Positions 16,524 through 25,216 of a stretch of 64,000 nucleotides of DNA are shown in pieces. The first letter of the stretch is position 1, and each line of letters opens with the position of its first letter. The notes under the pieces were generated by a model. That model did no database searches, was not told the origin of the DNA, and was given only the letters and a program-made list of their open reading frames with translations. This DNA is from an uncultured Allobosea sp. (GTDB lineage: Bacteria > Pseudomonadota > Alphaproteobacteria > Rhizobiales > Beijerinckiaceae): contig NZ_CAMFJF010000003.1 in assembly GCF_945956895.1 (NCBI RefSeq), positions 124,001 through 188,000 of the forward strand, given 5' to 3'. A program made the translations under genes and the position numbers.

Positions 16524-18295
16524 GCGGCGAAGACCGCGGCCGCGTCGGCGATGGCGCCGGCCCCCTCCGTTACCGCGAGTTCGAGGCCCGGCGCCTCGGT
16601 CGCGAGATATTCAGCATAGAATCGAGCGGTGGCGAGATCGGCAGTGCCCTCCGCGTCGGAACGCGTGGCGAGCGCCTTCTTGGCCAGCCCCGTGCCGCCC
16701 TGCGCCAGCGCGAAGAGCTTGAGATAGGGCGTGGCGCCGGCCAGCGCGTCGGCAGGCTTGCCGCCGAGCGCGCCGAGCATCCATTCCGTCGCGCGTTCCA
16801 GAGAATCGACGGCAGCGCCGAGGCGCGCAGCGGCATGGCCGAAGCCCGGATTGTTGGCGCGCTCGACCTCGCCGACAATGCCGCGCATCTCGTTGATCAG
16901 AGCATGCACCGCATCTCCGCCAGACAGCGGCAGCTTGCGGGTGACGAGGTCGATCGCCTGGATGCCGTTGGTGCCCTCGTAGATCGCGGCGATGCGGGCA
17001 TCGCGCAGATGCTGGGCGGCGCCGGTCTCCTCGACGAAGCCCATGCCGCCATGGACCTGCACGCCGGTCGAGGCGACGTCGATGCCGATATCGGTGGCAT
17101 AGGCCTTGGCGATCGGCGTGAGGACAGCGGCGCGCTCGGAAGCGGCCTTGCGCCTGGCCTCGTCCGTCTCGCGATGCGAGCGGTCGAGCGCTTCCGCGAC
17201 CTGATAGGAGATGGCGCGGGCGCCTTGGGTCTTGGCACGCATATCCATCAGCATGCGGCGCACATCGGGATGGACGATGATCGGACTCATCGGGGCGCCC
17301 TTGGGCGCATCGAGCGCCGCGCCCTGCTTGCGCTCATGCGCGAACGCCACCGCCTGCTGATAGGCGCGCTCGGCGATGGCGACGCCCTGCAATGCCACGT
17401 TGAGGCGGGCATTGTTCATCATCGTGAACATGCAGGCGAGGCCGCGATTCTCCTCGCCGATCAGCCAGCCGATCGCGCCGTCATTGTCGCCGAAGGCCAT
17501 CGAGCAGGTCGGCGAGGCGTGGATGCCGAGCTTGTGCTCGATGCCGGAGCAGCGCAGGTCGTTATGCGCGCCCAGCGAACCATCGGCATCGACCAGGAAT
17601 TTCGGCACGAGGAAGAGCGAAATGCCGCGCGTGCCGGGAGGGGCATCGGGCAGGCGCGCCAGCACCAAGTGGATGATGTTCTCGGTCAGGTCGTGCTCGC
17701 CATAGGTGATGAAGATCTTCTGGCCGGTGATGCGATAGGTGCCGTCCCCGACGCGCTCGGCCTTGCTGCGCAGCGCATTGAGGTCGGAGCCGGCCTGCGG
17801 CTCGGTCAGGTTCATCGTGCCCATCCACTCGCCGGAGACGAGCTTGGCGAGATAGGTCTCCTTGAGATGGTCGGAGCCATGGGCATGGATCGCCTCGATC
17901 GCGCCGACCGTCAGCAACGGGCCAAGCGCGAAGGCAAAGGCGGCCGAGTTCCACATCTCGATGCAGGCCGATTGCAGCAGCGTCGGCAGGCCCTGCCCGC
18001 CATAGGCTTCCGGCGCCGGCAGCGCGTTCCAGCCGGCCTCGGACCAGGCCTTGTAGGCCTCCTTCCAGCCCGGCGGCGTGGTGACGGCGCCGTCCTTCAG
18101 CTTGGAGCCGTTGAGATCGCCGACGCGGTTCAAAGGCGCGATCACGTCGGCGGCGAATTTCGCGGCCTCTTCGAGCACGGCTTCCGCGACACCGCCTTCG
18201 AGTTCCGGCACGAGCCCGTCGGCGATCAGCCTGTCGAGGCCTGCGACATGGCGCATGGTAGAGAGCATGTCCGAAACCGGGGCGCGATAGCTCAT
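16520..18295 (-). CDS. Acyl-CoA dehydrogenase, long (DmdC/AcdA-like, ~590 residues)
   Basis: A 591-residue FAD enzyme that introduces a 2,3-double bond into an acyl-CoA. N-terminal and middle ACAD domains are shown by MNLTEPQAGSDL (FAD/substrate loop) and IEHKLGIHASPT. The C-terminal helical domain carries the flavin-binding QVHGGMGF, and the catalytic base is Glu440 in IYEGTNGIQAIDL. The length, well above the 380 residues of standard ACADs, and an added C-terminal domain match the group that includes 3-methylmercaptopropionyl-CoA dehydrogenase DmdC, but many members use other substrates. ATG 18295 has GGGAGA upstream. It is first of a three-gene operon with two SDRs. Confidence 0.9.
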   Translation of the reverse strand: MSYRAPVSDMLSTMRHVAGLDRLIADGLVPELEGGVAEAVLEEAAKFAADVIAPLNRVGDLNGSKLKDGAVTTPPGWKEAYKAWSEAGWNALPAPEAYGGQGLPTLLQSACIEMWNSAAFAFALGPLLTVGAIEAIHAHGSDHLKETYLAKLVSGEWMGTMNLTEPQAGSDLNALRSKAERVGDGTYRITGQKIFITYGEHDLTENIIHLVLARLPDAPPGTRGISLFLVPKFLVDADGSLGAHNDLRCSGIEHKLGIHASPTCSMAFGDNDGAIGWLIGEENRGLACMFTMMNNARLNVALQGVAIAERAYQQAVAFAHERKQGAALDAPKGAPMSPIIVHPDVRRMLMDMRAKTQGARAISYQVAEALDRSHRETDEARRKAASERAAVLTPIAKAYATDIGIDVASTGVQVHGGMGFVEETGAAQHLRDARIAAIYEGTNGIQAIDLVTRKLPLSGGDAVHALINEMRGIVGEVERANNPGFGHAAARLGAAVDSLERATEWMLGALGGKPADALAGATPYLKLFALAQGGTGLAKKALATRSDAEGTADLATARFYAEYLATEAPGLELAVTEGAGAIADAAAVFAA

Positions 18296-18437
18296 TGGTC
18301 GTCTCCCTGAGGCCGGCATTTGCCCGCGAAGGCAGCCGCAGCCTGCATTTGCCGTTGCCGCGATGGTAGCGAGGAACTATCGCCTAAGCCACGCGCAAGC
18401 GAGCGCGACCTTCGTCCCGTGCCGCGCCCATCAGTTA

Positions 18438-18451
18438 GTTTATATATAAAC
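18438..18451. promoter_or_regulatory. 14-bp AT-rich perfect palindrome in a divergent promoter gap
   Basis: GTTTATATATAAAC is a perfect palindrome in the gap between the acyl-CoA dehydrogenase gene (minus) and the threonylcarbamoyl-AMP synthase gene (plus). It stands out in GC-rich surroundings. It could be an operator for a TetR- or GntR-type regulator of the acyl-CoA dehydrogenase operon, or simply a -10-like region about 25 bases before the plus-strand start codon. Confidence 0.45.
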
Positions 18452-18471
18452 CATCATCGGTCAATCGCGTC

Positions 18472-19452
18472 GTGAACCAGATCCTGCCCGCCTCTCGCCC
18501 CACGAAGCTCCTCGCCGCAGATGCCTCCGGCATCGCCGAGGCGGCGGCGCTGCTGCGCGCGGGCGGACTCGTCGCGATGCCGACCGAGACGGTCTACGGG
18601 CTTGCCGCCGATGCGACATCGGGCACGGCCGTCGCCGGCATCTACGCCGCCAAGGAGCGGCCGAGCTTCAACCCGCTGATCTCACACCTGCACGATCTCG
18701 CGAGCGCGCGCCGTCAGGGACTGTTCGATGCGAACGCGCTGGCGCTGGCGCAAGCCTTCTGGCCGGGCCCGCTGACGCTGGTCGTGCCGGCCTCTCCCGG
18801 CTGCACCGTCAGCGATCTGGCGCGGGCGGGACTTCCTTCCGTCGCGTTGCGCGTCCCGGCGCATCCGGTCGCGCATGCCGTGCTGGAAGCGGCCGAGCGG
18901 CCGATCGCGGCGCCCTCCGCCAACCGTTCCGGCCGGATCAGTGCCACCAGCGCCGCCCATGTCCTCGCCGACCTCGACGGGCGCATCGATGCCATCCTCG
19001 ATGCTGGCCCGACCGAAGTCGGGGTCGAATCGACCATCGTCGCCTGCCTCGACGACGCCCCGCGCCTGCTCAGACCCGGCGGCGTGCCACGCGAGGCGAT
19101 CGAGCATGTCATCGGCCGACCGCTCGTCATCGCGGGCGATGCCGGTCACGCGCCGATCTCGCCCGGCATGCTTGCCTCGCATTATGCGCCGGCGGCGCGG
19201 GTCAGGCTCGATGCCGACGCTCCGGAAGACGGCGAGGCCTGGCTCGGCTTCGGCCCCGAGGCCCACCAGCACCCGACTTCGCTCAATCTCAGCCCGACCG
19301 GCGACCTGCGCGAGGCCGCCGCCCATCTTTTCGGCTATATGCGCCGGCTTGACGAGATGGGGTTGAAGACCATCGCGGTCGCCCGCATTCCCGAGCACGG
19401 GCTGGGCGATGCGATCAACGATCGTCTGCGGCGCGCGGCGGCGCCGCGCTGA
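18472..19452 (+). CDS. sua5: L-threonylcarbamoyladenylate synthase (Sua5 type)
   Basis: Forms threonylcarbamoyl-AMP from threonine, bicarbonate and ATP, the first step of the t6A37 modification of ANN-decoding tRNAs. A YrdC domain fills residues about 15-205 (MPTETVYGLAADA, KERPSFNPLISH, GPLTLVVP, APSANRSGRIS), and a Sua5 C-terminal domain follows with APISPGMLASHYAPAA, the conserved linker that closes over the active site. At 326 residues it is the long Sua5 form rather than the short TsaC form. The start is GTG 18472; no clear ribosome site precedes it, so a very short leader is possible. Confidence 0.93.
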   Translation: MNQILPASRPTKLLAADASGIAEAAALLRAGGLVAMPTETVYGLAADATSGTAVAGIYAAKERPSFNPLISHLHDLASARRQGLFDANALALAQAFWPGPLTLVVPASPGCTVSDLARAGLPSVALRVPAHPVAHAVLEAAERPIAAPSANRSGRISATSAAHVLADLDGRIDAILDAGPTEVGVESTIVACLDDAPRLLRPGGVPREAIEHVIGRPLVIAGDAGHAPISPGMLASHYAPAARVRLDADAPEDGEAWLGFGPEAHQHPTSLNLSPTGDLREAAAHLFGYMRRLDEMGLKTIAVARIPEHGLGDAINDRLRRAAAPR

Positions 19453-19462
19453 GGGTTATGCA

Positions 19463-19578
19463 GCCCTCATCCTGAGGAGCGAGCCAGGGGCTCGCGTCTC
19501 GAAGGATGCTCCAGATATCACCGGAGCCTCGTGAAGCATCCTTCGAGACGCCGCTTCGCGGCTCCTCAGGATGAGGGC
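19463..19578. repeat. Intergenic palindrome, family A
   Basis: Perfect 18-bp outer arms, GCCCTCATCCTGAGGAGC at 19463-19480 and its complement at 19561-19578. The inner pair is GTCTCGAAGGATGCT / GCATCCTTCGAGACG. The outer arms are identical to those of the element at 59156 and closely match 40642. It lies between two plus-strand genes. Confidence 0.9.
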
Positions 19579-19670
19579 TCGGATATTCCCCGCTCTCCTG
19601 GATTTGAATTCCTCCAGCTTGCATCGCTGCAAGATATCGGCTTGCGTGCGCGCAGGAGGACGCCTTGCCG

Positions 19671-20570
19671 ATGAATGCCAAGCTCGCCTGGGACGATTTC
19701 CGGCTGATCAAGGCCATTGCCGATCATGACGGGCTGACCGGGGCGGCGGCAGCGCTCTCGGTCAATCATTCGACCGTGTTCCGGCGTCTCGGCCAGATCG
19801 AGGAGTTCGTCGGCATGCCGCTCTTCGAGCGGCGCAAGACCGGCTATGTCGCGACTGTCGCAGGCGCCGAGATGGCGGCGCTGGCGAGCCGGATGGACGA
19901 GGATGTCACGGCCTTTGCCCGGCGCCTGGCCGGGCGGGATGTCGCCCCCTCCGGCGAATTGCGGATCACAACGACCGACACGCTCTACCAGAACGTGCTG
20001 CTGCCGATCTTCGCAGCCTTCCGCAAGGCCCATCCGCTGATCCGGCTCGATGTCGTGATCGGCAACCAGGCGCTCAACCTGTCGAAGCGGGACGCCGATA
20101 TCGCGATCCGCGCCAGCGACACGCCGGGCGAGACGCTGGTCGGCCGGCGCATCGCCACCATCGCCTGGGCGATCTATGGCCGCGCCGCGGACGGCATCAC
20201 GCCGGAGGAGCAGGCCAACCCCGCCCTGCTCTACAAGCGCGACTGGGTCGCGCTCGGCGACCAGCTCTCGCATGTGAAGGCGGCCCGCTTCGTGCGCGAG
20301 CATGTCGCGCCGGAGCGGATCGCGCTGAAGAGCTCTGCCGTTCTCGGCATCGCGGAGGCTGTCGCGCAGGGCCTCGGCGTCGGGCCGCTGCCCTGCTTCA
20401 TCGCCGACCAGCGGTCGGACCTGATCCGGCTCCTCCCGCCCAATCCGGATTTCGCCACGGGGCTATGGGTGCTGACCCATCCCGATATCCGGCATGTGCC
20501 GCGCGTGCGCGCCTTCATGGACTTCTGCAGCAACGAGCTCGCACGGCAGCGGGCGCTGTTCGAGGGGTAG
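19671..20570 (+). CDS. LysR family transcriptional regulator
   Basis: A 299-residue LysR-type regulator. The N-terminal winged helix (DDFRLIKAIADHDGLTGAAAAL, then NHSTVFRRLGQIEEFVGMPLFER) occupies about residues 5-65 and is followed by a periplasmic-binding-protein-like effector domain (ELRITTTDTLYQNVLLPIF...). AGGAGGA at 19654-19660 supports ATG 19671; a TTG at 19665 is also possible. It converges with acuI rather than diverging from a target operon, so its regulon is not suggested by position. Confidence 0.9.
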   Translation: MNAKLAWDDFRLIKAIADHDGLTGAAAALSVNHSTVFRRLGQIEEFVGMPLFERRKTGYVATVAGAEMAALASRMDEDVTAFARRLAGRDVAPSGELRITTTDTLYQNVLLPIFAAFRKAHPLIRLDVVIGNQALNLSKRDADIAIRASDTPGETLVGRRIATIAWAIYGRAADGITPEEQANPALLYKRDWVALGDQLSHVKAARFVREHVAPERIALKSSAVLGIAEAVAQGLGVGPLPCFIADQRSDLIRLLPPNPDFATGLWVLTHPDIRHVPRVRAFMDFCSNELARQRALFEG

Positions 20571-20623
20571 AGGGCAGGCGCAGACCTGAGCCCAGAGACT
20601 ATGAACACGACGTAGCTCAAGCT

Positions 20624-20716
20624 CGTCATGCTCGCCCTTGTGGCGAGCATCCACGTCTTGAACACCGCACTGCATCGAAGAAGACGTGGATGGCCGGGAC
20701 AAGCCCGACCATGACG
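20624..20716. repeat. Intergenic palindrome (CGTCATG ... CATGACG)
   Basis: Terminal CGTCATG at 20624 pairs with CATGACG ending at 20716, and the inner arms ATCCACGTCTT (20649-20659) and AAGACGTGGAT (20681-20691) are perfect complements. It fills the gap between the convergent LysR and acuI genes. It is related in its ends to families B and C but has its own core. Confidence 0.8.
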
Positions 20717-20746
20717 GGAACAATAACGGCGTGGCTCCGTGCAACC

Positions 20747-21733
20747 TCAGCCGATCTCGACGACGACCCGCCCCTTGACCTTGCCCTCGACGATGGCCCT
20801 GCCGGTCTCGATCACGGCGTCCAGCGGGATCGTCGTGGTGATCAGGGCGAGCTTGTCGCGGTCGAGATCACTGGCAAGGCGCTGCCAGGCTTCGATCCGG
20901 CGCGGTTTCGGGCACATCACCGAATCGACACCGAGCAGGGCGACGCCGCGCAGGATGAAGGGCGCGACCGAGGCCGGCAGGTCCATGCCCTGCGCGAGGC
21001 CGCATGCGGCGATGGCACCACCATATTTCGTCATCGAGAGCAGGTTCGCGAGGGTATGCGAGCCGACCGCGTCAACGCCGGCGATCCAGCGCTCCTTGCC
21101 GAGCGGGCGGCCGGGCGCCGCCAGCTCGGTGCGGTCGATGATCTCGGCCGCCCCGAGGCTCTTGAGGTAATCGGCCTCCTCGGCGCGGCCCGTCGAGGCG
21201 ATGACGTGCCAGCCGGCCTTGGCCAGCAGCGCGATCGCGACCGAGCCGACGCCGCCTGCCGCACCCGTGACGACGACCGGGCCGTCGGAAGGTTTCAGAC
21301 CGTGCTTCTCGAGCGCGAGCACACAGAGCATGGCGGTGTAGCCGGCCGTGCCGATCGCCATCGCCTCGGCGGGCGTCAGCCCCGCAGGCAGCGGCACCAG
21401 CCAGTCGCCCTTGACCCGGCTCTTCTGGGCATAGGCACCGAGATGGGTTTCGCCGGTGCCCCAGCCGTTCAGAACGACAAGGTCGCCCGGCTTGAACTCG
21501 GGATGATCGGAGGTCTCGACCCGACCGGCGAAGTCGATGCCGGGGATCATCGGCCAGCGGCGCACCACCGGCGCCTTGCCGGTGACGGCGAGGCCATCCT
21601 TGTAGTTCACCGTCGAATGCGTGACGCGGACGGTGACGTCGCCCTCCATCAGGTCGCTCTCGGCGAAATCGGTGAAGGCAAGGTTCGGCCCGGCCTCGCC
21701 CTTGGTCGCCACGAGGGCCTTGAACGTCGTCAT
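20747..21733 (-). CDS. acuI: Acrylyl-CoA reductase AcuI-type quinone oxidoreductase (YhdH family)
   Basis: A 328-residue zinc-free medium-chain dehydrogenase. N-terminal GroES-like domain with [13 protein letters not shown] and PGIDFAGRV; Rossmann domain with [14 protein letters not shown]. These match the YhdH/AcuI group, which reduces acrylyl-CoA to propionyl-CoA with NADPH and detoxifies acrylate. The usual structural zinc cysteines are absent, as expected. The start MTTFKAL at 21733 has GGGAG six bases upstream; ATG 21739 would place that site against the codon. It precedes no partner gene for DMSP use nearby, apart from the DmdC-like dehydrogenase 3 kb away. Confidence 0.88.
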   Translation of the reverse strand: MTTFKALVATKGEAGPNLAFTDFAESDLMEGDVTVRVTHSTVNYKDGLAVTGKAPVVRRWPMIPGIDFAGRVETSDHPEFKPGDLVVLNGWGTGETHLGAYAQKSRVKGDWLVPLPAGLTPAEAMAIGTAGYTAMLCVLALEKHGLKPSDGPVVVTGAAGGVGSVAIALLAKAGWHVIASTGRAEEADYLKSLGAAEIIDRTELAAPGRPLGKERWIAGVDAVGSHTLANLLSMTKYGGAIAACGLAQGMDLPASVAPFILRGVALLGVDSVMCPKPRRIEAWQRLASDLDRDKLALITTTIPLDAVIETGRAIVEGKVKGRVVVEIG

Positions 21734-21830
21734 CACCATCTCCCAAGCGCTCAAACGCGAAGGCCGACAAGGTTGCAGCGGCGTGGCGCCACCGCAACCC
21801 CATCGGCCGTGCGAAGGTTCGTCTTCCCAA

Positions 21831-23063
21831 TCAGGCGGGCTGTGCTTCCGGCCGCTGCACCGGCCGTTCGATGATCGGCAGGTTGATCAAGGCCGAGGCG
21901 ACGCCGAGCGCGACCGAGAGCCACCAGACGAACTGGTAGTTGCCCATCGATTCGTAGAGCACGCCGCCGAGCCAGACGCCGAGGAACCCGCCGACCTGGT
22001 GCGAGAAGAAGGCGAAGCCATAGAGCATCGCCATGTACTTGGTGCCGAACATCAGCATGACCAGCGAGGAGGTCGGTGGCACGGTCGAGAGCCAGAACAG
22101 GCCGATGACGATGCCGAAGGTGATCGCGGTCGTCGGGCTCGGCGGCAGCAGGATGAAGGCGGCGATGGCGACCGCGCGGCCGAGATAGATCCAGGCGAGC
22201 AGATGCCGCTTCGGCATCCGCATCGAGAGCCAGCCCGAGGAGAGCGAGCCGACGGCGTTGGCGAGACCGATGACGGCGAGCGTCCAGCCGCCGACCCAGG
22301 CCGGCAGGCCGGCATCCTTGAGATAGGCCGGCATATGCACGGTGATGAAGGCGAGCTGGAAGCCGCAGGTGAAGAAGCCGAGCACCAGCAGGACATAGCT
22401 GCGGTGCCTGAACGCCTCCGTCAACGCCTGCCTCACCGTCTGGTTCGGCAGGTTCGCTGCGGCCGCTCCCGCTCCGGCGCCGGTCTTGCGTGTCGCCATC
22501 ACGATCGAGATCGGCAGGATCGGCAGCAGCGTGAAGGCGAAGACGACCAGCGCCTGCTGCCAGCCCAGCGTCTCGATCAGGATGTTGCCGATCGGCGGGA
22601 AGAGGAACTGGCCAAAGGAGCCGGCGGCCGTGCCGGCGCCGAAGGCCATCGGCCGCCACTGTTCCGGCAGGAGCTTGCCGAAGGCCGCGAGCACGAGGTT
22701 GAAGGAGCATGCCGAGAGACCGAAGCCGATCAGCACGCCGGCGCCGAAATGGAGCTGCAGCGGTGTCGTCGCATAGGCCATCGTGACGAGGCCGGCGGCA
22801 TAGAGGAGCGCGCCGACGCAGAGCACGCGCACGGTGCCGTAACGGTCCGCGATCGCGCCGGCAAAGGGCGCGCCGAGGCCCCAGAGCAGGTTCTGGATCG
22901 CCAATGCCAGGCTGAAGGTATCGCGTCCCCAATGGAACTGCACGGTCATCGGAATCTGGAACAGGCCGGCGCTGGCGCGGGGGCCGAAGGTGATCAGGGC
23001 GATCAGGCAGCCTGCCGCGACGATGATCTCCGGAGCATAGCTGCGCGCTGGAGTGGACGTCAT
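21831..23063 (-). CDS. MFS transporter (oxalate/monocarboxylate-like)
   Basis: A 410-residue protein with about twelve membrane helices. [19 protein letters not shown] after helix 2 is MFS motif A, and [28 protein letters not shown] resembles the loop between helices 4 and 5 in OxlT-like and monocarboxylate carriers. The [11 protein letters not shown] repeat and [25 protein letters not shown] in the second half are also typical of that branch. Located 97 bp upstream of acuI on the same strand. A carboxylate substrate is likely but not shown. Confidence 0.85.
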   Translation of the reverse strand: MTSTPARSYAPEIIVAAGCLIALITFGPRASAGLFQIPMTVQFHWGRDTFSLALAIQNLLWGLGAPFAGAIADRYGTVRVLCVGALLYAAGLVTMAYATTPLQLHFGAGVLIGFGLSACSFNLVLAAFGKLLPEQWRPMAFGAGTAAGSFGQFLFPPIGNILIETLGWQQALVVFAFTLLPILPISIVMATRKTGAGAGAAAANLPNQTVRQALTEAFRHRSYVLLVLGFFTCGFQLAFITVHMPAYLKDAGLPAWVGGWTLAVIGLANAVGSLSSGWLSMRMPKRHLLAWIYLGRAVAIAAFILLPPSPTTAITFGIVIGLFWLSTVPPTSSLVMLMFGTKYMAMLYGFAFFSHQVGGFLGVWLGGVLYESMGNYQFVWWLSVALGVASALINLPIIERPVQRPEAQPA

Positions 23064-23185
23064 GGATGTCTCCGAAGCATCGAATGTGTGGCTACACGTT
23101 AGCGTCCTGCCCCGAGGGCAACCAACGCGATTTCGTGAAATCTCGCATCACGGCGACACATGGAAGGCAAAAGGCGGGCTCGCCG

Positions 23186-23202
23186 TTAACCGGCGCTCAA
23201 CC
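23186..23202 (+). promoter_or_regulatory. Near-consensus CtrA-type box
   Basis: TTAA, seven bases, then TCAACC: one mismatch from TTAA-N7-TTAAC. It lies about 100 bp upstream of the cell-wall hydrolase gene. Candidate only; one-mismatch sites occur by chance. Confidence 0.3.
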
Positions 23203-23286
23203 TTACCGAGGCGATAACGGATTCCAACGAAGGCGCGCGAGTCGGCGGCGCTTTTCGCTCCGTGCGGTCGGGACGGGTGTGTCGCT

Positions 23287-24594
23287 TTGAGTCACTGGCG
23301 TGTGCACAGGCATGGGCGGAAGGCGCGCCCCCTCGGCATCAAATGGGCCGCGAACACCGTTGCGCCCTGGGCCCTGTCGGTTGGCCTGCTGGTTTCCTTC
23401 ACCGCCTCCGCCGGCCAGAATTTCGGACCGACCGGCCTGCCCTCCAGCGCCATTCCCCGGGTTGCGCCCGCCCCCGTCTCGGAACTCGCCGAAGGCCCCT
23501 CGATGCTGGTCGCGGCCAGCGCCTTCCGCTTGCCGGGCCTCGCCCTGACCTCCGCCGTCACGCAGGCGAAGCTCTCCTTCGAGGATCCGGAGCGACGCAT
23601 CGTCGTCGATCCGCGCGCGCCGCGCGAGGACATGAAGCGCTCCGTCGCCGCCACCTTCCCGGAGGTCGACCGCACGGCCAAGGGCGACATGCTGCCGAGC
23701 CTGCGGCCAGGCCTTTCCGAACACCCCTCCGTCGAACTGGAGCGCGTGGTCTTCGGCGACACCCAGCCCAAGCTGATCTCGGGCGGCTTCTCGATCGACG
23801 CCATGCGCGCGGCCGAGGCCGTCGACGGCCCGCAGACCGGCTTCGAGCCCTATGCCAATGACGAGGGGCTGACCGATCCGGCCCTGTCCGATTCCTCACC
23901 CGTCTCGCCGTTCAAGCCGAAGATTCACTCGGCGCGCCAGGCGGAGCTCCATCTCGAAAGCATCGACGGCTCTTCGCCCTCGGTCCCGAAGGCCAGCCAG
24001 GCCTCGTCGTCGACGCCGCTCGTCGGCTCGGTCATGGGCACGCTGACGCCAGCCGCCCTGCCCGCCCATTCCGCCCAGCAGCAGCGCGGGCGCATCGCGC
24101 TGGCCTCGGCACCGGCCAATCGCGACCTGCGCCTCGCCGAGCCCGGCGTGAAGCAGGACTATACCAGCCTGATCGCGCCGGAGAACATGGCGAAGGAACA
24201 GCGCTGCCTCGCGGAAGCCGTCTATTTCGAGGCTCGATCCGAGTCGCTTCAGGGCCAGGCGGCCGTGGCGCAGGTCGTGCTCAACCGCGTGAAGAGCGGG
24301 CTCTATCCGAGCAGCGTCTGCGGCGTGGTCTACCAGAACAGCAACCGCTATCTCGCCTGCCAGTTCACCTTCACCTGCGAGGGCAAGTCGCTGCGCATCA
24401 CCGAGCCCGCCTCCTGGCGCGACGCGGTCAGGATCGCGCGCGAGGTCTATGACGGCACGACCTATCTGCCGGAAGTCGGCGCCTCGACCCACTACCACGC
24501 GAATTACGTCAGGCCTTATTGGGCGAAGCGGCTGAAGAAGATGGATACGATCGGCCAGCACGTCTTCTACCAGTTGCGGCCGGGGCAGACCTGA
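23287..24594 (+). CDS. Cell wall hydrolase, SleB-like (Hydrolase_2)
   Basis: About 435 residues. A basic N terminus and one hydrophobic stretch (PWALSVGLLVSFTASAG, residues 27-43) form a signal or anchor, then a long low-complexity linker rich in Pro, Ser and Ala runs to about residue 300. The C-terminal domain (about 305-430) is the SleB-type Hydrolase_2 fold: EQRCLAEAVYFEARSES contains the catalytic Glu, followed by GQAAVAQVVLNRV, CGVVYQN and the conserved ASTHYHANYV. It is expected to cut peptidoglycan in the periplasm. The start is uncertain: TTG 23287 or GTG 23302 fit. Confidence 0.85.
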   Translation: MSHWRVHRHGRKARPLGIKWAANTVAPWALSVGLLVSFTASAGQNFGPTGLPSSAIPRVAPAPVSELAEGPSMLVAASAFRLPGLALTSAVTQAKLSFEDPERRIVVDPRAPREDMKRSVAATFPEVDRTAKGDMLPSLRPGLSEHPSVELERVVFGDTQPKLISGGFSIDAMRAAEAVDGPQTGFEPYANDEGLTDPALSDSSPVSPFKPKIHSARQAELHLESIDGSSPSVPKASQASSSTPLVGSVMGTLTPAALPAHSAQQQRGRIALASAPANRDLRLAEPGVKQDYTSLIAPENMAKEQRCLAEAVYFEARSESLQGQAAVAQVVLNRVKSGLYPSSVCGVVYQNSNRYLACQFTFTCEGKSLRITEPASWRDAVRIAREVYDGTTYLPEVGASTHYHANYVRPYWAKRLKKMDTIGQHVFYQLRPGQT

Positions 24595-24647
24595 TCGCGG
24601 CCAGCAGCCGACACCGGCTACCCTGAGACGGCAGGCGGGTGCTCGCG

Positions 24648-24764
24648 CTATCCGAACAGGAAATGCCAGGCGCCGTAGCCGATCACGCCGATCCAACCCA
24701 GCGTCACGACGGCGGTAAGGCCCAGATACAGAAAAACGAACGCGTTATCCTTGAGATCGCTCAT
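24648..24764 (-). CDS. Small single-span membrane protein, 38 residues
   Basis: Begins MSDLKDNAFVFLYLG and consists of a short polar N terminus and one hydrophobic helix ending WHFLFG. The start is well supported: on the minus strand GGGGGGAGG (plus positions 24769-24777) lies 4 bases before the ATG. A longer open frame upstream has no such character. It resembles in style the small subunits that sit beside oxidases or transporters, but I do not recognise a family and no partner gene is adjacent. It converges with the cell-wall hydrolase gene. Confidence 0.65.
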   Translation of the reverse strand: MSDLKDNAFVFLYLGLTAVVTLGWIGVIGYGAWHFLFG

Positions 24765-25216
24765 GAGACCTCCCCCCGGTGAGCTCAGCCTGCGCTCCGG
24801 GTGACCGAACCAGCCCACGGGACTGCAGCCTGAGGCTGCTCGAGCCCGCACGGTTCATAGCAAAGCGATTCCGATGCCCGCGTCCTGCATTCGAACGGTG
24901 CGTGACGCGGAGCGCGCCCGCAGAGATCATTCCGCACCGGAACCGGAACTGAGCGAAAATGCGGGAGTCCGCTTGCGGAATCCGCCCCGGCCGTTAAGAA
25001 GCCACTCGCGCCCAATCGCGCGCCGGGCCTACTTGCCCATCGCTAAAAGGCGAGCGTTTTCCTTTACTTGAACGCAATCTGCGTGAATGTGCCCAACAGC
25101 GGCAAACTGGTTAATTTTACCTTGTTTTAGCGTTTACCTTGCGTTCATCACTTCAAGCAGGCTTCCTGTCTCCAACGAACGGCGCCCGGCGCCGGCACCG
25201 ACAGGTCAGGCCCACC
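24765..25216. other. 452-bp non-coding region between divergent genes
   Basis: No gene with family character is seen. The left half is GC-rich. The right part, about 25040-25140, is AT-rich for this genome (GGTTAATTTTACC, TTGTTTTAGCGTTTACC) and probably holds the promoter of the secreted repeat protein. A CtrA half-site (TTAACC on the minus strand) is present but no full box. Confidence 0.5.

Noticed and set aside
24874-25071. 65-codon plus-strand frame in the 24.8-25.2 kb gap
   Set aside because: No ribosome site and Arg/Pro-rich composition typical of non-coding GC-rich DNA.
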